Positions 1 to 13,178 of a stretch of DNA of 64,000 bases are shown here, piece by piece (the stretch's first letter is position 1; each line of letters begins with the position of its first letter). A program made the translations under genes and the position numbers. The notes below the pieces were generated by a model. That model saw only the letters and a list, made by a program, of their open reading frames with translations, was not told where the DNA came from and made no database searches. The stretch comes from Nelumbo lutea. Taxonomy: Eukaryota > Streptophyta > Magnoliopsida > Proteales > Nelumbonaceae. The DNA is taken from the NCBI GenBank assembly GCA_022828595.1, contig JAKGHH010000007.1, positions 41,649,973-41,713,972 on the forward strand. The letters are read 5' to 3'.

Positions 1-2
1 TT

Positions 3-113
3 CCTTTGACTATGTTTCAAGACACCCATCCTGAATTCGAGCTTGAGGACAAGCTCGTAGTCCAGGAGGGGAGTAATGATGTGGATGCGTATTGGGAACA
101 GCAGCAACAATGA
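3..113 (+). pseudogene. Gypsy polyprotein C-terminal tail
   Basis: Thirty-six codons are open from the window edge to a TGA. The segment EFELEDKLVVQEG matches the sequence after the chromodomain in Gypsy-C (ELEFQDKLVVQEG near 46128-46166). The reading runs about 37 bases into the LTR before stopping, as it does in Gypsy-C. Only the extreme tail is present, so the chromodomain itself would be upstream. Confidence 0.75.
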
Positions 114-622
114 TCCGGTGTTCTCATCCTATCCAATTCGGCAGCAACAGTCTTATCCATTCGGCAGATTAGATTAGACTATCTTGTTATTCTCATCTTA
201 TCTTATTAAGTTAGTAGATTAGATTATCTTATCTTATTAGATTAGGATTAAGAGAGACTTATCTTATCTTATTAGATTAGGATTAAGAGAGACTTATCTT
301 ATCTTATCTTATCTTATTAGATTAGGATTAAGAGAGACTTATCTTATCTTATCAAGATAGAGCTAGAGGTCTCCCTATTCAGCAAGGAGTCTCCCCAAGA
401 GCAGGACTCTTGTAATTTCCTATTTAAGGAGCCACTATTATTGAATGAAGGCATCGAAAATTTCAGTCAAGAAAGAGAGCAAGGAGAGTTAGGTAATCTC
501 TTGGACAAATCACCATTAGGGCGCCAAGATAGGTTCATCAAGAGCAGCGAGGAACAAGGGAAAACAGGAGGTTTTCCCCATGGACCGACCCATGACGAGA
601 TCCTATTCTCGGGCCCATAACA
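77..622 (+). repeat. 3' LTR of gypsy element
   Basis: The LTR begins TGATGTGGATG directly after the polypurine tract and ends CCCATAACA at 622. It contains an AT-rich minisatellite (about 236-350) and a block TCCTATTTAAGGAGC (416-430) that recurs in the Gypsy-C LTRs (near 41700 and 46739), where it is the likely core promoter. Confidence 0.8.
236..350 (+). repeat. 35-bp tandem repeat within LTR
   Basis: Three imperfect copies of a roughly 35-bp unit centred on TTAAGAGAGACTTATCTTAT lie head to tail, with extra CTTAT pentamers expanded in the third copy. The same CTTAT pentamer runs occur in both Gypsy-C LTRs (41580-41606 and 46610-46630), so this is a lineage-specific unstable tract. Confidence 0.8.
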
Positions 623-1069
623 ATGAATTAGCAAATCAAGGGGAAGTAAGGGATCAGTTAAATTGGGGCCAAGCTGGATAGGAGCTAATGTATTTTCTTT
701 GTATGGAGGTTTGCTGAGGCACCTTCTATTTGGGTTTTCAGCTTTGCTGTATTCACATTTTATTTCTGATTAATAAAACCAGTACTGTTATTCATGAGAA
801 AAAGTAGTAAGCATAAAAATAAATTTATTAAATGCATTGATTTGTTAAAAATATTAAGTATGTTAATAAGTAGAACATTGGAAAGAGTGTTGTTTGAAAT
901 AAACTGAGCATATTAGCAAAAGGCTTCCACTTATTGTGAAGGAAAAATCAGATACATAAGGAGAGAGCTTCCATGTCTTACCTTTCCATTGGATCAGAAG
1001 TTTGCTACATTGGCAATTAAATATTGTTGTTGGACTACAATGATCACTTATTGTGTTTTTATTTTTCAA
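623..1069. other. No gene seen
   Basis: AT-rich sequence between the gypsy LTR and a possible solo LTR. Given the methyltransferase exon downstream, it is probably intron sequence of that gene. I see no exon of that gene here: the family's SAM-binding glycine motif, expected just upstream of the first visible exon, is absent. Confidence 0.5.
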
Positions 1070-1410
1070 TGTTGAGATATTGGGCTGGATAGCTTCTCTA
1101 GCTGTCCCTTTCTTTATTCTTTATTTTATTCGTTGTGGGCTTTAGTTATTATGGGCCTCAGGCCCCTTTTGTTATTTTTATTTCTTTGTTTCTCTCATTC
1201 TTATTAACAGCCACCCTACTAGGTGCATTGATGTAATGTCCACTTTATTTTATGATAGATTGAATAAAAGAGAGAAAGTGGCTGGGAGAAAGCTACGATC
1301 TCTTCTTCCAAAACCTTCTTTTCTTCTTCTCTCTTCTTCATTGGTGTTTTAGATCTGTTTTCTACTGTTTTTACCTTGATTAAACATACTGTTTTACAGC
1401 ATTAACTGTC
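1070..1410 (+). repeat. Possible solo LTR, copia-like
   Basis: The block starts TGTTGAGATATTGGGC and has LTR-like layout: a GATTGAATAAAAGAGAG signal, a pyrimidine-rich stretch (1299-1340) and a terminal TTTTACAGCA region. Many plant copia LTRs begin TGTTGAGATATTGG. I could not find a clean target duplication (TTCAA precedes it), so the right boundary is approximate. Confidence 0.4.
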
Positions 1411-1663
1411 AACTGTCAATAAATTTTATCCCAAAAATAATGATAAAGAAATTAAAAAAAGGCATTGAGGTGATCTTTGGCTTTCTAGGAAAACTAAAGA
1501 ATACATTATTATTTTTATCAAGTTAAATGCCTTATCATCTCAAATAACACTTAAAATTCTAATGATCCTCTCGACCTGCTATGTTTCTCCACACAATATA
1601 AAATAAATTGTCACTGTTTACATTTTGTCTGCTTTATTGTTAATTTGCAATGTCTGGAATCAG

Positions 1664-1783
1664 GTTGATCTTGTTGAGCCAGTATCACATTTTCTGGAGG
1701 CTGCCCGTGAAAGCTTGGTTCCTGAGAACAGTACAATTTCAGATATGCACAAGGCAGTAAATTTTTATCTACTTCCACTTCAG
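1664..1783 (+). CDS. NTMT1: NTMT1 exon a (40 codons, phase 0)
   Basis: Acceptor GGAATCAG precedes GTTGATCTT and donor CAG/GTAAAC follows. It encodes [18 protein letters not shown] through [10 protein letters not shown]. This is the family segment after the SAM-binding loop; the acidic residue in VDLVE would bind the SAM ribose. It is the first coding exon visible in the window. Confidence 0.9.
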
Positions 1784-4700
1784 GTAAACACTATGCAAGT
1801 TCAATCATGCTCCCCCTTCCCAAAGGCAGTCATGGACACCCTAAAAGAAGTGCCATGAGCACACATGCAGGAAGCGAATATGTAATTAATATAAGATGAT
1901 TACCGAGAATTCCTCGATGTTTTACAAAATGCAGCATTATTTTATCTGTCATAAAACTGACTGATGGTGCCCAATATTTTAAATCCCAGCATAGAGGTTG
2001 AACTGCTTTTCTCTCCGGTCAATGGGTCAGCAATTCAACCATTTGGGTCAAGAGGTCAATTCGTGATATCATTATTATAAAATTTTCAAAAATTTGAAAA
2101 GATCAATAATCCATTGAACTGGTCAGATGGGTTAGCAGTCAATTGTCTGGGTCAATGGTTCATTGACTGAGTCAATAGCTTTTTTTAAATAGCAAATTAG
2201 AGGATGACAAAAACTGGGTCTTGTGAACCATTTCGACCCCAAAAATGGTCTGAATTTTTTTTTTTTTTTTGAGAAAGAAATGATCTCAATGTTCAATCCT
2301 CACTCTGCTTACTATATCAGAAGATAGCAGAACAGGAGAGAAAGATGGGTGCACAGCAAGGGTTTGAGAAGAAAATCCTAGCTGCCAATTGGTAGAAAAG
2401 AGTAGTCTCCCAGTTGGTCAGCAGGTATTTATACTTATATATGATTTAAGGACAAAATTACAAGAGTAACCCTGTTTAGTAAAGAGTACATAGACTGACT
2501 AAACCACCCCTACTTAAGTTAAAACATTAAAAGACTCGAATAACCCTGTTCCACACAACTGAAATAAAAGAATCAAACAAATGAATAAGGTAGAAACAAG
2601 ACAAAACACAAACTAATAGAAAGACATGGCCAATCACAATTAAAATGAAAAGTAACTACATTAAGTGGTTTCACCTTGAATATCAACGTTTACAAATTAA
2701 ATAGAAACAGAAAAAGAAAATCAAAATCCACCTTTACAAAGATAAAGTGATCCTGAATAAAGCTATTCAAATTCCAGATTAGTGTTCTTGGATGCATATG
2801 ATGCATACACCTTGATGTGTGCATTGAGATGAGATTTCCTCAAAATGTTACAAAGTGCAGCATGTACTTAAGTTGTGCCTAATGAATGCTTTGTAGCTCA
2901 AAGCATATATGAAGAATACACATCAGAGATGCTCCAACCCTGAAATATACACACTGCCAATACTGCCCTTCTTTATGAAAGATATGAAAATGAAAAGAAA
3001 AAGAAATTGAATGTAACGAGACATACACACACACAGAGAATTATCAGAAAAATGAGACACAGATTTTTACTATTTTCATCTTTTGTAAAAGGGTGTTGAA
3101 CAGAGAGGGGAGAGTGATTCAGTGATAACAATGGAGAAAAGGAAAGGAAACTAAGAAATTATATACCTTTTCTTTTCTCCTTTTCATCTTTTGTAATTAT
3201 ATTCCTTTAATTTTATTAGTACTAGGATCTTACTTTTTCAAAAAAGTATTAGCACTTGGATAGATGATTACATATTGCTCTACTGATGCTTGTCATAATT
3301 ACATATTAATTCTTTGGGACTGTAAAATTGCATCTTTGCCCCTAGAACCATACAAAAACTAATTAAACATGAATTGTGAATAAAGTTTATCTATTCATTC
3401 ACATTTAAGGGATGGTATCCAAAAGATGCTAAAAATAAAGCAATAATTATCAAGTACTAAAAACTGTAAATTACAGGAATAAAAACTGTGCATGTTTAAA
3501 TCAAATAAAGGAGGTAACTACTCATTTATTTATTCATGAAATATATTCATACTAGGCAGGCTTGCACTGAACACCTTAATCCTTGTGCCTTAGGCTAGTG
3601 AAGCACCTCGCGCCATGCCTCATCATATGAAAAAAGTGTTCAGGATGGATGAACAGTCAATCCACTATCAGCACACAATTATCAGGCACTAATCCTCTAC
3701 TAGAGTGCCTTTTCCTTCAAACATGCTTCTTTCTTTTCAAATGCTTCAATGAATTAGAAATGAAACCATACTCCAATAAAAAGGATAGATCAAATTGCTG
3801 TGTTCAACCATCCCATATCGTTTTTTAATGATTGATCAGAAGAATTTTATTAGATCTCATGATAAATAGTACAAAGTGTTGCGAAATATAGAGGGAGAGA
3901 AGAGGAAAATTTTCTTTGTTGATCAAAAACATATTGAGCATACAACTTAAATAAAAAAAGATAGGAAAGACAAACCCCTAGAATCTCTCTCAATCAGGGA
4001 TTGACTAAATCTTTCCCTTAATCCTAGGATATGACTTTCCTAAATTTATTCAAATCTAATCTTTTCTAAATTTATTAAAATCTCTTAATCAATCAAATCA
4101 TATCTTTCTTAATTTGCCGACACTCCCCCTCAAGTTGGTGCAAAGATATCTATCATGCCCAACTTGCTAACTTAAAGTTCAAATGGCTGTCTCAACAAGC
4201 CCTTAGTCAAAACATTTGTAACTTGCTGTGTGGTTGGTACAAACGGAGTGCAGATTATTCCTTCTTCAAGCTTCTCCTTTATATCAACATGTTTAGTCCT
4301 GTCATGTAGAACCAGATTATGAGCAATGCTGATAGCTGCCTTGTTATCACAATACAGTTTCATAGGAAAACTCACTGGTCTCTTAAGATCTGCTAGCACC
4401 CTCTTTACCCAAAGAACCTCACACACTCCTTGAGTCATTGATCTGAATTCAGCCTCAACACTACTTCTAGCAACTACACTTTGCTTCTTGCTTCTCCAAG
4501 TAACTAAATTGCCCCAAAGAAATGTGCAGTACCCCGAAGTTGACCTTCTATCTGTGATCGATCCTACCAGTCCGCATCTGTATACACCTCAACCTCTCTC
4601 TTCTCATTTTTCTTGAAGAAGAGTCATTTTTCTGGTGTGCCATTTAGATACTTAAGAATTTGATACACAACTTCAAGATGTTTTCGTACGGCGAGTGCAT

Positions 4701-7700
4701 AAATCGACTCACCATGCTCACGACGAAGGCAATTTCAGGACATGTATGTGATAAGTAAACCAATCGTCCTACTAGCCTTTGGTATCTACCCGTATCTATT
4801 GGAACCCCATCTGTAACTTCTCCAAGTTTAGCATTAACTTCTATCGGAGTGTCTGAAGGTTTGCGTCCACTCATTCCAGTTTCTTTCAAGAGATCTAGAA
4901 TATATTTTCGTTGCGAAACCACATTGACCTTCTTTGATCTTGCCACTTCCATTCCAAGAAAGTACCTTACTTGGCCTAAGTCTTTAATCTCGAATTCTTT
5001 GGCTAAGCTCTGCTTTAGTCTGCTCATCTCTTCAATATCATCTCCAGTCAAGATTATGTCATCAACATAGACAATCATAACCGAAACCTTCTCTTTGGTG
5101 GATCTTTTTGTGAAAAGAGTATGATCAGATTGTCCTTGACTATATCCTTGACTATATCCTTGACTTTTGAGGAACCTCGTGAATCTTTCAAACCAGGCTC
5201 TGGGAGACTGTTTAAGTCCATATAGAAACTTTTTTAGCTTGCATACTTTAGTTCCAAACTTCTCAATGAAACCAGGTGGAGGTTCTATATATACTTCTTC
5301 CAAGTCTCCATTCAAAAAGGCATTCTTCACATCCAGCTGATTCAGTGGCCAGTCAAGATTAGCTGCAACAGATAAGAGTACTCAAACTTTATTTAGCTTC
5401 GCCACTGGAGAAAAGGTCTCAGAGTAATCCACTCCATATGTCTGAGTAAAGCCTTTAGCTACTAGGCGAGCCTTGTATGTCTCCAAGGATCCGTCTGAGT
5501 TGTACTTCAGAGTGAACACCCATTTACAACCAACAACCGTCTTTCCATCCGGCAGTTCCACTTTCTCCCAAGTAGCATTCTTTTCTAAAGCTCTCATCTC
5601 CTCAAAAACAACTTCTTTCCACTCAGGAACATTTAGAGCCTCCTGGATACTGTTAGGAATGGATACACTAGACACTTGTGAAATAAAGACACAATATGAA
5701 GATGAAATATTTTTGTAAGATACAAAATTTGACAGAGGATGTTTTGTACAAGACCTAACACCTTTCCTAAGAGCAATGGGAAGATCAAGCTGACTGGAAG
5801 AATTAGAATTACCTGGAGGAATATTTTCAGGATTTTTTGGAGAATTATCATGAATTTTTCATGATCCAACCTCAGATCAGATTCTTGTTGATGCTGCAGA
5901 ATAGTGCCTCTTCTTTTCTGTGCTAGATATTCCCTTGAATATACAAGGCCTTTATACTGTTTCGCACGCATCTCTGTTGTTTCAGCTTTTTCATTTTGAG
6001 ATGGCATCACCAAAGGTTGTTCATTTTCAATATTTAATTCATTTGTTTCCACTAATTTTGTATTTTCTGCCTCACTTTCTTTCGGTGACTGGTTGTGAGG
6101 AACATCATTATGGACAACAAAGTCAAACCTTAAATCAGAACCATCTAGAAAACCATCTTCACTAGTGTTGCTCTCCCCCTGAAGATAGGAGTTGCTGTAG
6201 TACGAGGTTCCTTCAAAGAATGTAACATCCATAGTCACAAGCATCCTTTTCAAACTGGATCAAAGCATTTGTAACCTCTCTGATTAGTGGGATAGCCTAC
6301 AAAAATACATTTATTGCTTTTGGATCGAGTTTTAGACGTTTAGGATCATGGTTATGAACAAAGGCCACACTTCTAAAAATTTTTAAGGGAATGTTTGTCA
6401 CTAGCCGAGAGTTTGGAAAACAGTCAATGAAGACCTGTATGGGTGTTTTAAAATCCAAAATTCGTGTAGGCAGTCTGTTAATCAAATAAGTGGCTGTTAA
6501 AACGGCTTCTCCCCAAAGATACTTAGGAACCTTAGTTTTAAAACTTAGAGCTCTAACAACTTCAAGGAGATGTTTGTTTTTCCTTTCAGCCACCCCATTT
6601 TGTTGAGGTGTATTATTACATGAACTTTGGTGTACAATTCCTTTCTTAGCAAAAAAATTCCCTAACACATTGTTAAAAAATTTCTTTCCATTATCACTCA
6701 AAAAATTTTAATCTGTTTGAAATTGTTTTTGAACTATGTTATACAAATTTTTAAACACAGTTTCAGCATTAGATTTCTCTTTTAAAAGGAAAACCCAAGT
6801 GACCCTAGTATGATCATCAATAAAAGTAATGAACCAACGTTTTCTAGAAAGAGTTGTTACTCGAGAAGGACCCCAAACATCACTGTGAATCATGGTAAAT
6901 GGTTTTGATTTTTTATACGGTTGAGACTGAAAAACCCAAGTGACGCTAGTATGATCATCAATAAAAGTAATGAACCAACGTTTTCCAGAAAGAGTTGTTA
7001 CTCTAGAAGGACCCCAAACATCACTGTGAATCATGGTAAATGGTTTTGATTTTTTATATGGTTGAGATTGAAAAACAACACCGTGATGTTTTGCTAATTC
7101 ACAAGATTCACACTTGAAAACTAAATAATTTTTATTCATGAATAACTTGGGAAATAGATGCTTTAAATATTGAAAGCTAGGATGTCCTAATTGATAATGC
7201 CATAACAAAACTTCACTGTCACTAGAAACAGAGATAGAACTGAAACAAGTCTGTCGGTCTTGCCTTCCAAAGGTCGATCCTTTATTAAAGAGGTAGAGAC
7301 AATCATCCTGTTTAGCACCCCCAATCATCTTCCCTGAGCTTAAATCTTGAAATTCACAACCAAAAGACCAAAAATTAACTCGACAATTATGATCAAGGGT
7401 TAGTTTGCTGACAGATAAGAGATTGTATGATAGGTTAGGAACATGCAGAACATCTTTGAGGTTTAGAGAAGGAGAAATAGATACAGTTCCTTTCCCAACA
7501 ACAGTAGCAAAGGAACCATCTGCAATCTTAACCTTTTGATTCCCTGCACAGGGTGTATATGAAGAAAAGAATTGCAAGGTGCCGGTCATATGATCAGTGG
7601 CACCTGAATTCAATATCTAGGAGCCATTAGGTACAAGCAATGGCTGTAGTGAAAAAATTACTTGACTGAGCTAGAGAACATGATGGGTTAGAATTTCTTA

Positions 7701-10700
7701 ACGATTGAGATTGAAACATTTTATATAAGTGCTCTATTTGTTCCTTTGTGAAAGGAAGAGACTCTGAGGATGATTGCTGCCCTGGATCCGATTGCTTACT
7801 TAAAGTGCACGGACATCTCCCCCTGACTTGTTGTCACTGCTTGATTTTTTCTTCCAACCCGCCGATTTCCCGTGCAACTTCCAGTAGGTTTCCCGAGTAT
7901 GCCATGGCTTTCTACAATGATCACACCAAGGCCTCTGCTTTCCTCCTCGTTTATCTTCGTCTAAGTCTGCACCTCGGGCCACAAGAGCGGACCCTTCATT
8001 CTCTGTTTTTGTTTCACTAACATTCTTCAACATCACTTGCTGCTGTGCTTCTTCTCTACGCACTTCTGAAAAAACCTCTCTTATAGTAGGCAAGGGCTTT
8101 TGCCCTAAGATACATCCTCGAACCTCATCGAGTTTTTTGTTCAAACCAGCCAAGAAGATAAAAACCCGGCCTCTTTCTATCTTCTTTTTGTACCGAGCAC
8201 TGTCAATCGGACTTTCCTATTCTTCTTCTTCAAATAAATCCAACTCCTGCCAAACAGCCATCATCTCATTATAATAAGCTGTTACTTCACGTTCACCTTG
8301 CTGCATCTTCCACATTTGGGTATTCCATTCGAACAGTTGTGAATGATTGTCCAAATCTGAATAGGTTTCCCTAACAGCTTCCCACACATCGCGAGTCGTC
8401 GGCAGGAACATGAATGGTTTTCCAACCACCGGATACATAGAGTTGATCAACCAGGCGATAACCATCGAATTTTCAGAACGCCACTGCCTGTACTTTGGAT
8501 CATCACTGGCTGGCGGTTTCACTTCGCCGTTCAAATAGCCGAGTTTCCCTTTGCCGTTGGTCACCAACCGCACGGACTGAGACCACTCAAGATAATTTTT
8601 TCCATTCAATTTGTGAATGGTAATTTGAAGGGAATTCTCAGAAAGAGAAATAACCGTTGACTGAATACCTCCCTCCGAAGACGTCACACCACTAGTAGCA
8701 TCCGAAGATGCTGAACTAGAGCCAACTATGGTGGCCTTAAAATTCATGATCGAACCCTAAAGCTCTGATACCATGTTGTGAAATATAGAGGGAGAGAAGA
8801 GGAAAATTTTCTTTGTTGATCATAAAACATATTGAGCATACAACTTAAATAAGAAAAGATAGGAAAGACAAGCCCCTAGAATCTCTCTCAATCAAGGATT
8901 GACTAAATCTTTCCCTTAATCCTAGGATATGACTTTCCTAAATTTTTTCAAATCTAATCTTTCCTAAATTTATTGAAATCTCTTAATCAGTCAAATCATA
9001 TCTTTCTTAATTTGCCACAAATCCTATGTTTCTTAATTCGCCGACACAAAGTATATAGTACTATATTTTCTTCTAGAAAGGAGAGAAGAGAAGGAGAAGA
9101 AAGGCTGTTTGGGAGCCAAAACTTAGGCTGGCAGCACCCTAGCTCTCTATTTATAATAATGAGATTAAAAAGAAAAGGCAGAAATTGCATACTTGCCCTT
9201 GGTGGCACACCCTAATAAAAAACAATAAGAAAAAGCAAGAAACAAGCTGAGTTATAGAATAACAATTTAAAAACTTCCTATCCTTGATTTTCATCACCCA
9301 CATACATCTCAGCCCTGCTAACCCATTCCTTGGCATAATCATTCAATTTTTGACCCTGAGTATATCCTTGGTGGAGCCCATTGAATGAAACTCTCTAGTC
9401 CTGCATGTACCAAGTGCATGACCGAGGACCAAGTACTCAAGTAATTTTTCAGTTACACATGATTGGTATGTCTTGATAGTTTCTTATTCCATGATATCGT
9501 AGGAATTCACGCCAGAAGCAGGAAGATACGATGTTATTTGGGTCCAGTGGTGTATTGGGCAGCTTTCAGATGATGACTTCGTATCATTCTTTAAGCGAGC
9601 GATGGTAAATTGCTTAAAAACTAGCATTTACTTTCTTGCAGTAGTACCACCTGTATAAGGCACACAGGCTAACAGAAAGTGTAAGAAGTTATCATTGAAT
9701 GCCACATGTTGGTGTTCATTGTTCTATGCATGGGTATATGCTTACTGTTCTTGATGGCTATATATTCTCCTTGGATTTTTACTTTTATAGTTGCCTTCTT
9801 TTTGAACTGATGCTAGAATATTTGCTGTCAGGGAACTAGTTATTAAATTCCATTGTGTTTAATAGAAGATGCACCAGTAAGATGAATAACAATGTAAAGG
9901 AGGATTACACTGGTCAGAACTCTGTCCAGGATGTTGTTCTGTCTTGCATATTCTGAATAGTTGTGTATTATGATACCTGGACCTGTTCAAGGTTGCTATA
10001 TTGTGTTGGATACCTAAAATTTTAGTGTAAATTTTGTATCTGATAGCATATCCAGCTGTGTCTTTGCCATATGTGGTTAACAAAGTTGGCCAACTATTTA
10101 ATGGCTCTGACCTGAGGTATAGATAGAATTTTAGTGTTGACTGTCCTAGTCTGTTGTGTTGCTGGAACTGTCTGATTAATTCAAAGCCTAAGCTAAAGTT
10201 TTCTTCTAGAGAGTTCTATTGATTAGTGTAACAAAAGGGTTTGACAGTTGCATGATAGAAAATGGAAAATATTTAATTTTAGTCTACCAAAGTTTGGTTG
10301 TTGCTGGATAGATAAAAGAAGTACTATAGTGCCATTGTATGACTCCTTTTCTTTTTTTTTTTTAAGTTCAATTTCGTATTTATTTTATTTCTGTGCAGTC
10401 CCTACTTCTCATTTCATTCTCCACAGAATGGTTGTAATTTAGGATGCCTTCCACTCTTTAAATAGTCTATCTACTTGCATGAAAGCAAATATTGTATATG
10501 GATTCAATATTTTAATCAGCAGTCCATTTTCTGAGAATGTTGCAGGCTGGCCTCAAACCTGATGGATTCTTTGTCGTGAAGGAGAATGTTGCAAAATCTG
10601 GTAAGACTTAGCAAACAAAGTTGTTTTTATATCTCCAGTAAAGCCAGTTGATCTCAAAATAAGGGAAACAGCTTGTAGAGACTTGCATTTAAAACCATTG

Positions 10701-13054
10701 GTTGTAGTAAATGTTAATTTCAGGGCATGCTTTAAATGTTTGGGTGTTAAAGAAAAAATATCATGACTCCTTCGTTGCAAAAACTATTAATTTAAGCTTC
10801 TATCTTGAGAACACTTTTGAGCTATAACACTTAGAAGTGCATAAGTCTGTCCTCCCCATTCTGCTTTAGCCAAGCTTCACATTAGTAATTTCTTTACAAC
10901 TTTCATGAAATGAACATAATAATTGCTCTTCATCTACTCAGAGTTTTCTTTAATGGAGGAAATCCAAAGTGCACTAAACAGAACAGAATGGCAAAAAATG
11001 ATTATTGTAGCCAACTCCATATAATTGGGACAAGGCATGATGATGAAGGAAACCTAAAAGGTAGAAAAGAAATGTCTAAAGGCACATTTGTCAAGTCTTC
11101 TCAGCTAGCTTTTAGAAGTCAATTTGGGCCTGTTTAACCTATAATTTGGCCCTTGCTTACACAAGACCTCAAGATCTGCATTTATAAGTTATAGCCACAT
11201 CTATAATTCCGCATCAGATCTTCACTTGGTAAAACTTCTTTGTGCCCCACCTTTAAATCATTTTTCATGAAAATAGACTCAATTTGGTTCTACTTATGTG
11301 CACTTAAGTCTCATAATGCAAAAGAATATCTATCACCTTCCTTTTTTCTAACTTCTTTACCGAGCACAGTATACAACACCAAACTTTGTGTTAGTATGGA
11401 ATTACTGAGAGGAAAATTAGACACCATTTGGAAGTTACTAGAACTCCTCTTATCCAAATATTGGTTCCTATGTCCTTTCAAAGTGTTGATCTTATTGCAT
11501 GCTACTTGATAAATCATATTCCCTCATCTAACTTCGATGTATATGTTGTTAATGGGTTTGATGGATGTGCCATTAATGGGTTTGATAAAGGTCCTTCCTA
11601 ATAATGGCCCCCAAATGGGTATGGGGCACTATTTATAATGTTTTGGACCTCTCACTTTCCAAAATCTTCCTATATAGTCTTTGCCTATTTTTCCCTTTAG
11701 TTATTATTCCAAAAAAATCTAGTACTTGATTGCAAATAAGTTTCAATTAAGTGAATAACTAGTTTGAACCAGTTCCATCTGGCTCAAATTTATGTCAGGT
11801 CAGCCAGGTTTATATACTTCTATGAGTCCACTGTTTTACATGAAGAGCAATGGGAAGGTCAATATCACAAGAAGGTTCAGAGGTACCTGAAGGATGATTG
11901 GCTCAAGGATCTGCCTCACGAGAGTTTAATGGCAATGGCTGCACTTACTGCTGGTTCTACACCCATATTCAATGGTTGCTATGACAAAGGACCTTTTTTA
12001 TGCTGCCAAGTATGATGAGAGAAAGTGTGACAAAGCAGCAAAGGTGGCAGAGATTATTGCTGAGACAGTTGAGGCTAGGACTGAGAAGAGAAAGAATGTC
12101 TCACCTCACCACAACTCTCCCCTGAGGTGAGACAGTAAAGAAAGGACGTGACTCAAAAAACAAAACATCAATAGAGATGTAAACTTTGTGTGACACAGGG
12201 TCAAAACACTTATACCCCTTATGACTGAAAGGGAGCCAAAATACACACATGGAATGACATGAGGGTCCAACTTACTATATGAGGGAGAAAGATTCTACAC
12301 AAAACATTGACAGCCAAACACACAGGGAGGAATGGAAAAGGAAGGAGATGAAGGGAAAAGCAGCTAATGTGGGGCCTAAGAGAGCAACAGTCTCAATGGT
12401 ATACAATTAATCATTTCAGTTGTAGTGAGAACTACATCAGCCCGCAACTGCTTTGTAACATTCATCTTGAGAAGCAAACCACAAATAACTTTCAATAAAT
12501 GCTTGTTCTCTCTCAGCAACATCATTTTGTTGTAGTGTTTTAGGAAAAGGGCCTTGACATAGTATACCATTATCTAGAAGATAGGTATTGACATCCTTAG
12601 TAAAGTACTCTCTTGCATTATTTGAGCGGATAGCTTAAGTATCGACATGGAATTGAGTATACACCATATGATGAAAGTTCTTTACGATTTCAGGAACTTC
12701 ATCATGAGATTGCAGCAGATATATATCCATGTCTAGTGTGAGTAATCATCAATGGAACTAATAAAATACCGATATCCACCTTCAGTCACAATAGAATAAG
12801 GGTCTCACACATCAGAGTGCAGTATGAAAAGAAAATTCGGATATTTTATTAATAGAAGGATATGAGCCTCTTAATTGTTTTCTTAATTGGCAAGTAAAAG
12901 ACATTAGTATCCTTAAAGAAATTTTAATGACATGGTTTGTCCCTCATATAACTTGAAAATTAGGTCATTCGAACCCTCTCTGCGACTTGAACAAGCTCCA
13001 CCTCCGTCAAGCTCTCTTTGAACCCTCTTTGTGACCTGAACAAGCAGCTGCGGT

Positions 13055-13085
<31 letters not shown>

Positions 13086-13130
13086 CTCGCCACCACCACT
13101 GCAACTTGCAGTGGTAGTTGTAGCGACAGT

Positions 13131-13178
<48 letters not shown>

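Larger units (their letters stand above)
1..622 (+). mobile_element. Ty3/gypsy chromovirus, 3' end only
   Basis: The window opens inside the last codons of a gypsy polyprotein, followed by a purine-rich tract (GGAGGGGAG, 65-73) and a 546-bp LTR. The residues DKLVVQEG just before the LTR, and the LTR tail GGGCCCATAACA, also occur in Gypsy-C at 41225-46941, so this is a member of the same lineage. The body and 5' LTR lie outside the window, so no target duplication can be checked. Confidence 0.85.
3877..9046 (-). mobile_element. Copia-1: full-length Ty1/copia in NTMT1 intron
   Basis: A 5,170-bp element on the minus strand, antisense to the host gene, flanked by the target duplication CAAAG (3872-3876 and 9047-9051). 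LTRs begin TGTTG and end GCCGACA. The minus-strand order is LTR, PBS, gag, protease, integrase, reverse transcriptase, RNase H, polypurine tract, LTR, which is the copia order. By eye the LTRs differ at about nine bases plus one 27-bp insertion. Several stops and frameshifts mean it cannot encode a whole polyprotein. Confidence 0.95.

Noticed and set aside
1784..1858. Extension of the first NTMT1 exon to the stop at 1858
   Set aside because: A consensus donor (CAG/GTAAAC) at 1783 joins in phase to the next conserved exon; the extension has no family similarity.
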